From Thermoplasmatota archaeon (GTDB taxonomy: Archaea; Thermoplasmatota; Thermoplasmata; Thermoplasmatales; Thermoplasmataceae), in contig JAMDDH010000053.1 in assembly GCA_023488885.1 (NCBI GenBank), positions 1-42,532 on the forward strand: a stretch of 42,532 bases of DNA, given 5' to 3'. A program made the translations under genes and the position numbers. Below are positions 8,023 through 16,251 of this stretch, piece by piece. Under the pieces are notes generated by a model. The model saw only the letters and a list, made by a program, of their open reading frames with translations, searched no databases and had not been told where the DNA came from. Position 1 is the first letter of the stretch, and every line of letters begins with the position of its first letter.

Positions 8023-8038
8023 ATATGAAGTACTATAT

Positions 8039-8065
8039 CGATATTGTGCTTGAATGGAAATATCG
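8039..8065. promoter_or_regulatory. candidate operator between wHTH gene and trx
   Basis: CGATATT (8039-8045) and AATATCG (8059-8065) are perfect inverted 7-mers whose centres are 20 bp apart, two DNA turns. The left arm overlaps the minus-strand TATA region (about 8032-8040) of the regulator. The right arm ends about 8 bp before the trx TATA box (GTTAAATC, 8073-8080). Confidence 0.45.
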
Positions 8066-8139
8066 CAAAATAGTTAAATCATATCAAGATACTGGTGAGT
8101 GACACATCTCTGATAGTCACAGCATAAAGGAGAATATAC

Positions 8140-8556
8140 ATGTCGGAAGAAAACATAGAAAAGATAAGGGAAAAGATATTACATGGTATTATGGCAGAAA
8201 ATGTTTCCGGAAAGGGGGATGGAGCAGTAAGCAAAACTCCAAAGATTCTCACCGATCAGAATTTTGTCAGGGAAATATCAAAAGAAGGTTTAACTGTGGT
8301 GGACTTCTGGGCTCCATGGTGCGGACCTTGCAGATATGTTTCTCCAATTATAGAGGAACTCGCATCAGACTACGCAGGAAAGGTTTCATTCGGTAAACTC
8401 AATGTTGATGAGAATCCAATGGTTTCTTCGCAGTTCATGATCAGGAGTATTCCCACAATCATGTTCTTCAGGAACGGAAAAATGGTTGACACACAGATTG
8501 GAGCTGTTCCAAAGCCCCACCTCGAGCAGAAGATCAAGAAACATCTGGTCTTTTAA
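8140..8556 (+). CDS. trxA: thioredoxin
   Basis: 138 residues. The C-terminal about 105 form a thioredoxin fold with active site FWAPWCGPCR, the cis-Pro strand RSIPTIMFF and the GKMVDTQIGA turn. A roughly 35-residue N-terminal extension begins with a charged helix (ENIEKIREKILHGIM), seen in other archaeal thioredoxins, and is then Gly/Lys-rich. It reduces disulfides in the cytoplasm with electrons from the reductase encoded 17 nt downstream. The ATG at 8140 follows ribosome site AAAGGAGA at 8126-8133, and a TATA box near 8073-8080 gives a leader of about 38 nt. The two genes are evidently one operon, divergent from the wHTH regulator. Confidence 0.93.
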   Translation: MSEENIEKIREKILHGIMAENVSGKGDGAVSKTPKILTDQNFVREISKEGLTVVDFWAPWCGPCRYVSPIIEELASDYAGKVSFGKLNVDENPMVSSQFMIRSIPTIMFFRNGKMVDTQIGAVPKPHLEQKIKKHLVF

Positions 8557-8573
8557 TCTACGGTCGTGAAGAA

Positions 8574-9554
8574 TTGGTAACTCAGCAGTATGATTGTATA
8601 GTAGTAGGAGGGGCTTCAGCTGGTCTGACATCAGCCCTGTATCTTTCAAGACAATCCCTGAAGACCCTGGTAATATCCAAGGATATCGGTGGGCAGGCAC
8701 TCCTTACAGATGACATTGAAAATTACCCTGGCTTCAACGAGATAAGCGGTTTCGACCTCATGAACAAGTTTCAGCAGCAGGTATCTGCCTACGGGGCCGA
8801 ATTCGTTTATGACGAAGTCGTATCAGTTTCCGTGAATCCCGATGGAAATTTCCGCGTTAAAACAAGGGGCGAGGAATACACATCAACGGCGCTGATACTT
8901 GCTTTCGGCAAGACGCCCAGAAACCTAGAAGTACCAGGAGAAGAGGAATTCAGGGGGAGAGGAGTGTCATACTGTGCTGTGTGCGACGGTCCTCTTTACA
9001 AGAAGGCAACTATTGCAGTTGTAGGTATCGGAGAACACGTCCTGCAGGCTGCAGTATATCTGTCGACCCTTGCTTCGAAACTTTACGTGGTTTATCGTGG
9101 AGCCAAGATCAATGAGGATGATGATCTGTACCAGCAGTTAAGAACAAGAGATAATGTAGAATTTATCAGGAACTCCACGGTTAAAGAGATCAAGGGAGGC
9201 AGGATTCTTGAAAAAGTCATTGTTGCTTCCAACTCCAAGGAAGACAGTAATATCCAGGAACTTCAGGTTAGAGGACTGTTCGTGGAAATGGGATATGTTG
9301 CACGAACTGACTTTGTAAAGGATCTCGTTGAGTTAACCAAAAATAAGGAAATTATTGTAGACAAACTCGGAAACACTTCACGGGAAGGTGTCTTTGCTGC
9401 TGGTGACGTTACTGATATACCATATAAGCAGGCTGTCATTTCCGCAGGACAAGGGGCATCAGCGGCACTCTCCGCCTTTAACTACATCCAGAAGAAACAC
9501 GGAAAGAATACGATACGAACTGACTGGAAATCCGTCAAGATAGAACAAAAATAG
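8574..9554 (+). CDS. trxB: thioredoxin reductase
   Basis: 326 residues, the usual length for low-molecular-weight TrxR. The FAD motif VVGGASAGLTS is near residue 10, the redox-active pair is CAVC, and the second FAD motif is VFAAGDVTD. In the NAD(P)H domain the expected GxGxxA reads VVGIGEHVL, and the usual HRRxxxR phosphate-binding motif reads VYRGAKI, so NADPH specificity is doubtful. Thermoplasma acidophilum TrxR has been reported not to use NADPH or NADH, so an unusual donor is plausible here. The start is TTG 8574, because an in-frame stop (TGA 8568) sits just upstream and the next codon is not a start. Cotranscribed with trxA. Confidence 0.9.
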   Translation: MVTQQYDCIVVGGASAGLTSALYLSRQSLKTLVISKDIGGQALLTDDIENYPGFNEISGFDLMNKFQQQVSAYGAEFVYDEVVSVSVNPDGNFRVKTRGEEYTSTALILAFGKTPRNLEVPGEEEFRGRGVSYCAVCDGPLYKKATIAVVGIGEHVLQAAVYLSTLASKLYVVYRGAKINEDDDLYQQLRTRDNVEFIRNSTVKEIKGGRILEKVIVASNSKEDSNIQELQVRGLFVEMGYVARTDFVKDLVELTKNKEIIVDKLGNTSREGVFAAGDVTDIPYKQAVISAGQGASAALSAFNYIQKKHGKNTIRTDWKSVKIEQK

Positions 9555-9677
9555 CTAAAGAGACGGTTTCCTGTAATTTTATTCTTGGCCGGTTGGGTGA
9601 AAATCCTGCATGAAATAGTCATTAACTTTTAATGTAAGAGATGTCTGATCTGATCGAAATAAAAGGAGACACATCTA

Positions 9678-10925
9678 TTGGATGACCTAGGATACAATGC
9701 AGATATCAAAGGCGATACACCGTCCGGAGTTGGCGAGATAGTGCCAGAAAATGTAGCATACTCTGAGCCATCAGGCAACTCTAAAACCATTGGCAGGAAT
9801 GAGCTCAGGATTGCACAGGGGATAGAACAATCTTTTGGGACAAATAAAGGGTACCATGTTCATGTAATCAAGAGCAGAGATGTAGTAAATGCAGAGTTCT
9901 TCTTCACAAAGGTTTCCCGGTTGTTGAACCTTCATGGATATACAATCTCCAAGGTTGATATTGACGGGCTGAAATCTCAGGAGTTGCCTGAAACGGCAGA
10001 CTCCACGGTTGCCTATGCAGTTGAGGAATCAACTCTTAAAAGTTTCCTAGGGGAAAAGATCAGGAGCATGGAATCTCCGGTGAGATACCTCATTTCTAAC
10101 TCTGTGCTAGGAAAGATAAAGAATCTGGTCCTTGTTCTAATTGTCTCCGACCAGTTTTATTTCCATCTCAACATGGAAAATTTCAACGCAGAGGAAAAAA
10201 AAGAACGGCTTGAGAAAGATATCTCCAAAAGTGAAACGAGTTACAATTATAAAAAGGAAAACAACACTGGCTTTATCTTAATCGGATTGGCATTTTTGAC
10301 ATCTGCCGTCAATAATATTTTTGGGGCATACTTTGTGGCCTTTTTCGGGATTCAGACTGATACTCTGGCGATTTCTGCGCTGATTATGCTTCTTACGGTT
10401 ATGGGTATCACAACAAGGGCTTTGACATTTGCATCAGAGAGCACAGTTTCCAGGCTGGCAACTGAAATTGGCATTATGGAATATGTCGGGTTCTTCGCTC
10501 TCGGGATTCTCTTCCTGTATCCATCCATACTTGGAAACTTGCTCTTTAACTTATCAGTGTTAACCGGAAACGGCAGATATCTGGACTTAATTACTCTTGT
10601 ACTTCTGCTCGTTCCTTTGTCAAAATACTCACTTATACTGGGTCTGAACCACGGTAGGTTACCGATATATCTCGCACTGGCTGGAACAGCAATACTCGCA
10701 TATGCTGTATTGATCGTTAATAATCTCCTTCCTCCCCCGTTTTTTAATGTTGCTGTTGCTCCTACCTTCCTTATTCCGTATTATAGCCTTGGATTTGGTT
10801 TACCTACCTATTATCTTCCACCATTCGTCAATCAATACTTCTATCTTGTAAATTACATTCCATTTTCTGGCAACATTCTTCTGGCTTTATCCTACTTCCA
10901 ATCTTACAGATTTAAGATCAAATGA
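9678..10925 (+). CDS. polytopic membrane protein with soluble N-domain
   Basis: 415 residues. The first about 190 are soluble and mixed alpha/beta (for example YHVHVIKSRDVVNAEFFFTKVSRLLNLHGYTI) and end in a charged linker (AEEKKERLEKDISKSE). About seven hydrophobic helices follow, with a Pro/Phe/Tyr-rich loop (LLPPPFFNV). The start is TTG 9678, supported by an AAAAGGAGA ribosome site 8 nt upstream; there is no ATG nearby. A TATA-like TTAACTTTTAA lies about 50 nt upstream. No known family or catalytic motif was recognised; I looked for HExxH or NPDG of membrane proteases and saw neither. It follows trxB but has its own promoter, so a redox link is not implied. Confidence 0.7.
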   Translation: MDDLGYNADIKGDTPSGVGEIVPENVAYSEPSGNSKTIGRNELRIAQGIEQSFGTNKGYHVHVIKSRDVVNAEFFFTKVSRLLNLHGYTISKVDIDGLKSQELPETADSTVAYAVEESTLKSFLGEKIRSMESPVRYLISNSVLGKIKNLVLVLIVSDQFYFHLNMENFNAEEKKERLEKDISKSETSYNYKKENNTGFILIGLAFLTSAVNNIFGAYFVAFFGIQTDTLAISALIMLLTVMGITTRALTFASESTVSRLATEIGIMEYVGFFALGILFLYPSILGNLLFNLSVLTGNGRYLDLITLVLLLVPLSKYSLILGLNHGRLPIYLALAGTAILAYAVLIVNNLLPPPFFNVAVAPTFLIPYYSLGFGLPTYYLPPFVNQYFYLVNYIPFSGNILLALSYFQSYRFKIK

Positions 10926-11005
10926 TAATCCCATAGGGCGATTTCTAAAAATGTGGATGTGTGAGTCAAGATGCCAGGGTAGGTTGTGGAAATAATCAAT
11001 CGCCG

Positions 11006-12163
11006 TTAAACTTGACTGCCAGAGATGTATGTTAAATCGGTTGGTGATGGTTGATAGACACAGCCAGGATCCTCCGCCAGTGGATCATCGTAATATGCGA
11101 ATGCTCTGGCTCTGGACCCGCCACACAGAACCTTGAACTTGCATTCTCCGCATTTACCTTTCAATTTTTTCTTGGTTCTTAAATCATTTATAAGCTCGTT
11201 TTCTCTGAATATCTGCGCAATGCCGGTCTGCTTCACATTACCGCATGAGAGTGGAAGAAAACCTGACGGTGACACATCCCCGTTTTGGCTGATGAATAAG
11301 ATGCCCTGCCCAACAGGGTGCGAAGCGCGATGTGTCTTACTGCTTTCACTCAGGTCGTGTTGTGGCCCGAAAATATTTGCAGTTTCGGAAGAGAGATATC
11401 TATATAAATCGGTATCGGGCGGAGCAGTGCCTTCTGCCATCTGTATCTTAATCCGTTTGAAAACAGGTGATTCAACGGTTCTCACAGTTAACCCATATTT
11501 TTCAAGGGAAGCAAGCCAGAAATTCACATCCTCGATCTGATCCGACGTCAGATCTTCTTCATAAAGCCCCCTCCCAGTCTTAATGAGGAAAAACAGTTCC
11601 CATGTCTTAACTCCGGAATCCACGAGAAACTTGGAGATGTAAGGCAACTCAGTAAGATTTCTTTTCATAATGGTTGTGTTAACCTGAACAGGAATGCCTG
11701 CTTCCATAACATCATTGATCAATGCCACAGTAAGTGAATGTGATCCAGGGCTTCTTCTCAACCAGTCATGCGAACCGCCAAAATCTCCATCAAGGCTCAA
11801 GGAAAGAGATTTTACGCCACGATTCTTGATAAACCTGAGAAAATCCCGAGTTAGAAGAGGAGACGCAGACGGGCTCACGGAAAACGGAATGCCTAATTTG
11901 TGAGTGAAGTCGATAATGTCACGCATTCGATCCCGCATAAGCATATTCCCGCCCGTAAATATGACCATCGGATACGGTTTACCGAACTCCAGAATGCCTT
12001 TTATAGCATTTGTGATCTGTTCATAGCTTAGCTGGTCAGGCAATGGATTTTCCTGAGATGAGGCTCTGCAATGCCTGCATCTGTAATCACAAGCAACAGT
12101 GGTTTCAATGAATATCAGGGATGGTTTGGAACCGGAATTTACCGGATTAGAATCCAAAGTCAT
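11006..12163 (-). CDS. radical SAM/SPASM-domain enzyme
   Basis: 385 residues. The [4Fe-4S]-SAM motif is Cys25-x3-Cys29-x2-Cys32 in VACDYRCRHCRAS. The GGN strand (VIFTGGNML) follows, as in the AdoMet radical TIM barrel. The C-terminal SPASM region carries further cysteines (SCGNV, GKCGECKFKVLCGG, and a final GCVY) that would bind one or two auxiliary clusters. The pattern, including HCRA after the motif and GGSRARA near the end, matches the AhbC/AhbD/NirJ-like group (heme-pathway or peptide-modifying enzymes). The specific reaction cannot be fixed. No RiPP precursor or heme genes are adjacent. It is monocistronic and divergent from the small protein at 12294. Confidence 0.85.
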   Translation of the reverse strand: MTLDSNPVNSGSKPSLIFIETTVACDYRCRHCRASSQENPLPDQLSYEQITNAIKGILEFGKPYPMVIFTGGNMLMRDRMRDIIDFTHKLGIPFSVSPSASPLLTRDFLRFIKNRGVKSLSLSLDGDFGGSHDWLRRSPGSHSLTVALINDVMEAGIPVQVNTTIMKRNLTELPYISKFLVDSGVKTWELFFLIKTGRGLYEEDLTSDQIEDVNFWLASLEKYGLTVRTVESPVFKRIKIQMAEGTAPPDTDLYRYLSSETANIFGPQHDLSESSKTHRASHPVGQGILFISQNGDVSPSGFLPLSCGNVKQTGIAQIFRENELINDLRTKKKLKGKCGECKFKVLCGGSRARAFAYYDDPLAEDPGCVYQPSPTDLTYISGSQV

Positions 12164-12293
12164 TACAAAAGTAACTTATCTAGTGATTTAATCGGTCTCC
12201 CTAATATGTTATAGATGCAAATGCATTGGACTGCAACATGACTTTCTTCACCGAGTTGGGAAAATTTGAACTAATTGAGGCAATTAACCATAC

Positions 12294-12479
12294 ATGGGAA
12301 TAGATTGTGAATCTCTTGGAAGCATAGTTGTTCACAGAAAGAACGGTGAGCGAAATGAAATCGATCACGACACCACCGTGAGAATCTGCCTTCAGGCTCA
12401 GGAAGAAGGCATCGGGCTTGATGAAATAATTAAGAGAACGATTTATCCAGACATCAAGCTTCTCAGACTGAAATTCTAA
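12294..12479 (+). CDS. small hypothetical protein
   Basis: 61 residues, charged (many Glu, Asp, Arg and Lys), ending KLLRLKF, with no Cys pair and no membrane helix. ATG 12294 follows AT-rich sequence that is only a weak TATA match. It lies 23 nt before the TyrA-like gene on the same strand and could be its operon partner. No family was recognised. It is called because codon use and composition look protein-like, but it may be spurious. Confidence 0.4.
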   Translation: MGIDCESLGSIVVHRKNGERNEIDHDTTVRICLQAQEEGIGLDEIIKRTIYPDIKLLRLKF

Positions 12480-12502
12480 ATTATGTGCTGGAGTGTAAAA
12501 TC

Positions 12503-13168
12503 ATGGACATTGGTATATTTGGAAGAAATAACCCAGTCACCCGGTTTATTGAGGAGCTTCTGAAAAATAATGGAATAAATGTAACAGTGCTGACTGATAA
12601 TTCTATTGAAAACGCAATTCGCCAGATAGGTGGCTTGGATTACCTGATTCTGAATCACTCCATTCCTGTAAACAGAAAGGTGATCGAATCCGTTCCGGTC
12701 AGGAGCAGGATAATTGAAATTTCGCCTGTGAAGACTCCGTACAAACAGTTTAGCGGAGAAATAACAAGTATCAGTCTGCTTAGAGAATCAGATGAAAATA
12801 CGGTTCAGGATTACATGACCGTAATTTATGTGGATGACATTTCCGTTAAAGGCAACGAGGAATTTGTACGTGATATATTCCGAGGTTTCAGATTCCTGAA
12901 GATGGGCATTGAAGAACATGAACGCTTGGCATCCGAAATACTGGTAAAACCATATGTAATGGCACTCCTTTCAAGAAAGTTTTCCGATCTAGAATTCAAT
13001 CCGTCAACAATCGAATATGAAAAAATCCTGAGCATCTCCAGAATCATCAGCAATCATAACATAGACGAGATAAGGGAGATTATCCGATACAATCCGTACT
13101 CCTCCGAAATCTTTGAAAAAATGGAAAATGACCTGAAAAGAGTGTGGAACGAGCTTTCATTTTATTAG
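12503..13168 (+). CDS. TyrA-like (prephenate dehydrogenase-related) protein
   Basis: About 221 residues. The N-terminus is a Rossmann-like strand-loop-helix (IGIFGRNNPVTRFIEELL) like the G-x-x-N/G-x-M loop of prephenate dehydrogenase but with degenerate glycines. The C-terminal helical part (EHERLASEILVKPYVMALLSR, then DEIREIIRYNPYSSEIFEKM) resembles archaeal TyrA, where a long helix dimerises and lines the active site. The usual length is about 260-280, so this is short and the usual GxGxxG is missing. It may be a diverged dehydrogenase or have lost NAD binding. ATG 12503 follows TGGAG; a GTG at 12485 is also possible. Homology is a judgement by pattern, not by search. Confidence 0.5.
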   Translation: MDIGIFGRNNPVTRFIEELLKNNGINVTVLTDNSIENAIRQIGGLDYLILNHSIPVNRKVIESVPVRSRIIEISPVKTPYKQFSGEITSISLLRESDENTVQDYMTVIYVDDISVKGNEEFVRDIFRGFRFLKMGIEEHERLASEILVKPYVMALLSRKFSDLEFNPSTIEYEKILSISRIISNHNIDEIREIIRYNPYSSEIFEKMENDLKRVWNELSFY

Positions 13169-13180
13169 GAAACCGGCAAA

Positions 13181-13190
13181 CATTATTTAT
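13181..13190 (+). promoter_or_regulatory. TATA box for APC permease
   Basis: CATTATTTAT is centred 24 nt before ATG 13210, fitting a leaderless mRNA. Confidence 0.6.
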
Positions 13191-13209
13191 GATGCCTTAA
13201 TGACTCCCT

Positions 13210-14544
13210 ATGCCTGCAGGTTTTCAGAGAACTCTCAGACTACCGGATGCAATAATGATCAACCTAGGGGCTATAGTAGGAGCAGGAATTTTTGTAATTA
13301 TTGGAATTTCAGTGGCAAGCGCAGGGCCTGCCGTTCTGATCTCAATACCTCTTGCAGGCATCGTTGCTATTTTTACGGGCATATGTTTTTCGCAAATTGC
13401 CAGACATGTTGACAAAGAAGGAGGCGTATACGAATATGGGAAAGAGAGCATATCTCCATATGCCGGTTTTATTGGTGGCTCCTTGTGGACATTCGGAAAC
13501 ATCACTGCTTTGTCAGCAGTCTCGATAAGCTTTGGGGGTTACCTTGATGCAATGCTTAACTCCAGGTTCCCCGTAATTTTCATTGGCGTTGCAATCATAA
13601 CAGCTTTTGCGGTATTGAATATTCTCGGTATAAAGAACTCAGCCAAAATGCTCAGAACCATTGTGATAGTGAATATTGCAATCCTCCTGATTTTCACAGT
13701 ATCCGGTTTTTTCTTTTTTCATCCTTCCCATTTCTCAAATTTCTTTTCAAAAGGTTATTCCGGGATTATTTCCGGTGGTGCCATAATATTCTTTGCGTTT
13801 GCCGGATTTTCTAGAGTTACAACGGTCTCAGAAGAAGTTGTTGATCCAGAAAAGACCATACCGAAAGCGATAATCATCTCAATAGTCATTTCAATGGTGC
13901 TTTATTCAATGATTTCTATTGCTGCAATAGGCCTTACATCCACAGCCTCACTTGCAGATTCCAATTCACCTCTTGCCCTGGCCGCCTCCAAAACTGGCCT
14001 TACTGAATTGATTTTCATAGTCTCGATGGGAGCGCTCATAGCCACATCGGGTGTAATATTGACAGGTATACTTGGCACATCAAGAGTTTTGTTTGCAATG
14101 GGGAGAGACGGCGAGATTCCTTCGGCGATTTCAAAGCTTGACAAATTCTCAACTCCGGTTGTCGCGATCATCGTTTCCCTGCTTCTCGCCATTGCCATGA
14201 TGCCGGCTGCATCATTCGGGACAATTGTGGAATCATCAAACACCTGCATAATAGCTGCATATGCGATTATTAATTTAGCTGCACTGAAAATCCACGTAAA
14301 ATACCGGAACGAGAAAAGAAGAGGATTATTGCACAAGGACTGGTTCTTTCTGATTCCATCGGCAGGAATTTTCACGATAGCTCTCTTCTTTGCCTTCCTT
14401 GGAAGAGAGAGCATGGAGATTGCCTTCCTCGTATTCTTATCCGGTTCAGTCTATTACATTCTGAAATCCAGAAATTCACGAGACTCTGGCAACATTCCCA
14501 AAATAAGCAAAGTGAGGCTGTTCGGCAGAAGCAGGATGCAATGA
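13210..14544 (+). CDS. APC-superfamily amino acid transporter
   Basis: 444 residues with about 12 hydrophobic helices. The first helix carries the signature GAIVGAGIFVIIG with the unwound Gly-rich substrate site. Later IIFFAFAGFSRVTTVSEEVVDPEKTIPKAI is the conserved TM6 to loop motif of amino-acid/polyamine/organocation carriers. It probably imports amino acids across the cytoplasmic membrane by cation symport; the substrate is unknown. The C-terminal about 30 residues are cytoplasmic and basic. The start is set by the TATA box 24 nt upstream. It is monocistronic and followed at once by a small hairpin (14545-14559). Confidence 0.9.
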   Translation: MPAGFQRTLRLPDAIMINLGAIVGAGIFVIIGISVASAGPAVLISIPLAGIVAIFTGICFSQIARHVDKEGGVYEYGKESISPYAGFIGGSLWTFGNITALSAVSISFGGYLDAMLNSRFPVIFIGVAIITAFAVLNILGIKNSAKMLRTIVIVNIAILLIFTVSGFFFFHPSHFSNFFSKGYSGIISGGAIIFFAFAGFSRVTTVSEEVVDPEKTIPKAIIISIVISMVLYSMISIAAIGLTSTASLADSNSPLALAASKTGLTELIFIVSMGALIATSGVILTGILGTSRVLFAMGRDGEIPSAISKLDKFSTPVVAIIVSLLLAIAMMPAASFGTIVESSNTCIIAAYAIINLAALKIHVKYRNEKRRGLLHKDWFFLIPSAGIFTIALFFAFLGRESMEIAFLVFLSGSVYYILKSRNSRDSGNIPKISKVRLFGRSRMQ

Positions 14545-14646
14545 TCCCGTTTCGCGGGAACAGATACCGGATCTGATCAGTGATACGATTACGCGGAATT
14601 CAATGGTTGTATTGAAAAAGGTATGCTGAAATTCATAATTCAGCAT
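14545..14646 (+). other. hairpin cluster downstream of permease
   Basis: Three clean hairpins lie in about 100 nt: TCCCG-TTTCG-CGGGA at 14545-14559, starting one base after the stop codon; TTCAAT/ATTGAA at 14599-14616; and ATGCTGAA/TTCAGCAT at 14623-14646. The gap to 14814 holds no gene I can support; a minus-strand frame at 14476-14766 looks random. These may be 3' mRNA structures or termination sites. Confidence 0.4.
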
Positions 14647-14813
14647 CAGCCAAAGCAATGCGTTTCTGAACCCGGAACTGGCATTTTCAGGATTACAGCA
14701 GGGCAGTGACTCCCCTCCTGTACGATAATCACGAAGAGAGATTACAACTTTTTGACTGGAAATCAATTCAGTTTTGAGGACAATGTTTAATCGTGTTTAG
14801 CCCATGTAAGCCG

Positions 14814-15029
14814 ATGAACCTCAACGATCTGATAGGTTTCAAAGTTACAGCATGGATTCTTAACCAGTCCCAGGAAAATCTGACTCCCGGTACCAAGATA
14901 GATGGCATATTGCAGGGAGTTGATCAGGGAACTTTCATTATCCTCAGAGAAAATGGTGAAACAGAGGAGTTCATAACGCTGCCTGTAGGACTCTGCCGTC
15001 TGTCCGCCACTAAACAAAAATCACTGTGA
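14814..15029 (+). CDS. small hypothetical protein, possible beta-barrel
   Basis: About 71 residues from ATG 14814; GTG 14793 would add seven. A TATA-like GTTTAAT at 14785-14791 is 26 nt upstream of 14814, which decides the start. The sequence has a beta-rich core with a G-x-D-x-G-T-F-I-I-L strand and an NGETEEFITLP hairpin, loosely like Sm/Lsm or PRC-like small beta-barrels, but no signature is certain. It ends 13 nt before the convergent MscS gene. Function unknown. Confidence 0.55.
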   Translation: MNLNDLIGFKVTAWILNQSQENLTPGTKIDGILQGVDQGTFIILRENGETEEFITLPVGLCRLSATKQKSL

Positions 15030-15042
15030 AACCTGATTCTCT

Positions 15043-15945
15043 TCAGCGATCTGTCTTCATTGGCTCGATCAGTTTCATAAGACCTTCAAAAATTTCTCCC
15101 CTTTTCAGGTCGGCATTCATGACACGGAATTTTGCAACAATCATTACTATGTATGTATTGAGTGTGGTTTCGTCAATTGAGACGTGTAAGTCTCCCTGAT
15201 AATCTGCAAGCGACTCAACCAATCTAATTATTTTTGGCCTGGCGTCTTCGAAATTAATATACTTCGGGATCTCATATCTCGCCTTTACCACAATTCCCGG
15301 TTTCCGAATTATGACTGCTGACTGGACAATTATACCGTTTGGAAGCTTCACTCGATCTCCACTTGTAAGATCGAGCACCGTGTAGTTTATAGTGACATCA
15401 ACCACCTTGCCCGTGTAAGCAGTGGCTTCTATTCTGTCGACGGAAAAATATTTCGGAAAAACAACCGGGAACGTTCCACCGTACTGCCACGTATTCAAAG
15501 TTACAAAGTCTCCTACCTTGAATGGCCGCACAATCGTAAGCAGTATTCCTGCAAACTGGTTTGCAAGAACCGTCTGGGAAGCAAGACCTATGATTACTGT
15601 TATTAATGATCCACCAAGAATTATTGAAGAAACGTTTATCCCAAGAGTACCGAGTACAGAAACCCCCAAGATAAAATATCCAAAAATACTTGCCAGAAAA
15701 AGTATGGGATGTATTTCTGAGACGCTGACAAATTTCTGCAGGTAGCGCCTGAGAAAACTCAGTATAATTCGGATTATCAGGTACAGTATTATAGCAACGA
15801 AAGTGGCGTTGACGAATTTTGAAAACTGGACAGGAATTATCGGGAACACAGAAGTGAGTAGATATACTATAATGAGCACTGATACCAGTAGCGTAACCAT
15901 TCCTGCTACAGCCCTGAAAATCTTATTGCTCTTCTCACTGCGCAT
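15043..15945 (-). CDS. mscS: MscS-family mechanosensitive channel
   Basis: 300 residues. Three N-terminal membrane helices are followed by the pore-lining TM3 (SSIILGGSLITVIIGLASQTVLANQFAGILL), whose Gly/Ala ridge and GLASQ..LANQ..G pattern are diagnostic, then RPFKVGDFV opening the cytoplasmic beta domain. The beta domain includes a Thr/Gly-rich insertion (LNTWQYGGTFPVVFPKYF), less usual. The channel opens under membrane tension to release solutes on hypo-osmotic shock. ATG 15945 follows AT-rich promoter sequence on the minus strand. It is convergent with the small gene at 14814 and transcribed alone. Confidence 0.9.
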   Translation of the reverse strand: MRSEKSNKIFRAVAGMVTLLVSVLIIVYLLTSVFPIIPVQFSKFVNATFVAIILYLIIRIILSFLRRYLQKFVSVSEIHPILFLASIFGYFILGVSVLGTLGINVSSIILGGSLITVIIGLASQTVLANQFAGILLTIVRPFKVGDFVTLNTWQYGGTFPVVFPKYFSVDRIEATAYTGKVVDVTINYTVLDLTSGDRVKLPNGIIVQSAVIIRKPGIVVKARYEIPKYINFEDARPKIIRLVESLADYQGDLHVSIDETTLNTYIVMIVAKFRVMNADLKRGEIFEGLMKLIEPMKTDR

Positions 15946-16251
15946 TATGTACTTTATGTTTTATCGTTAGTAAATTTTTTGCAAATCAAGGTAATTTTCA
16001 ACAACGACTCTTTTCCCGTAAAGCGATTCTCAGGAGGAAACAAAGGCTCGGTGACATCCTCCGCAGACTTTACCGTGAATTTCGGGTCACGAGAGTTAAA
16101 TCTAAGAAAGCTAGACCATGAAAATGGGATCCTTGAATTCGCCTGTTTCCGTTGACCTCATTTTCAGAGAATCTTGGGAGAAATACTCAATTGCGAGTGT
16201 GTTTCAGAGAAGATTATATCCGTGAACCTCATATAACTAATATTGGACGCT
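15946..16251. other. 306-nt divergent intergenic region
   Basis: It holds the promoters of mscS (minus) and of the GT-like gene (plus; GATTATATCC near 16213-16220 or CATATAACT near 16230-16238). GGAGGA and TCCTCC arms near 16035-16075 could form a loose hairpin. A 35-codon frame at 16118-16225 is not well supported. No other structure was seen. Confidence 0.4.

Noticed and set aside
12238-12303. 21-codon frame overlapping the start of the small gene at 12294
   Set aside because: Too short to judge. Could be an upstream frame, but there is no ribosome site or clear promoter.
13902-14414. 170-codon minus-strand frame inside the APC permease
   Set aside because: Antisense shadow of a clear membrane protein gene.
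14476-14766. 96-codon minus-strand frame over the hairpin cluster
   Set aside because: It overlaps the permease end and has no start signal; it reads like the shadow of structured non-coding sequence.
16118-16225. 35-codon frame before the GT2-like gene
   Set aside because: A TATA-like box lies 20-25 nt upstream, but the length is small and it overlaps the promoter of the next gene; not enough evidence.
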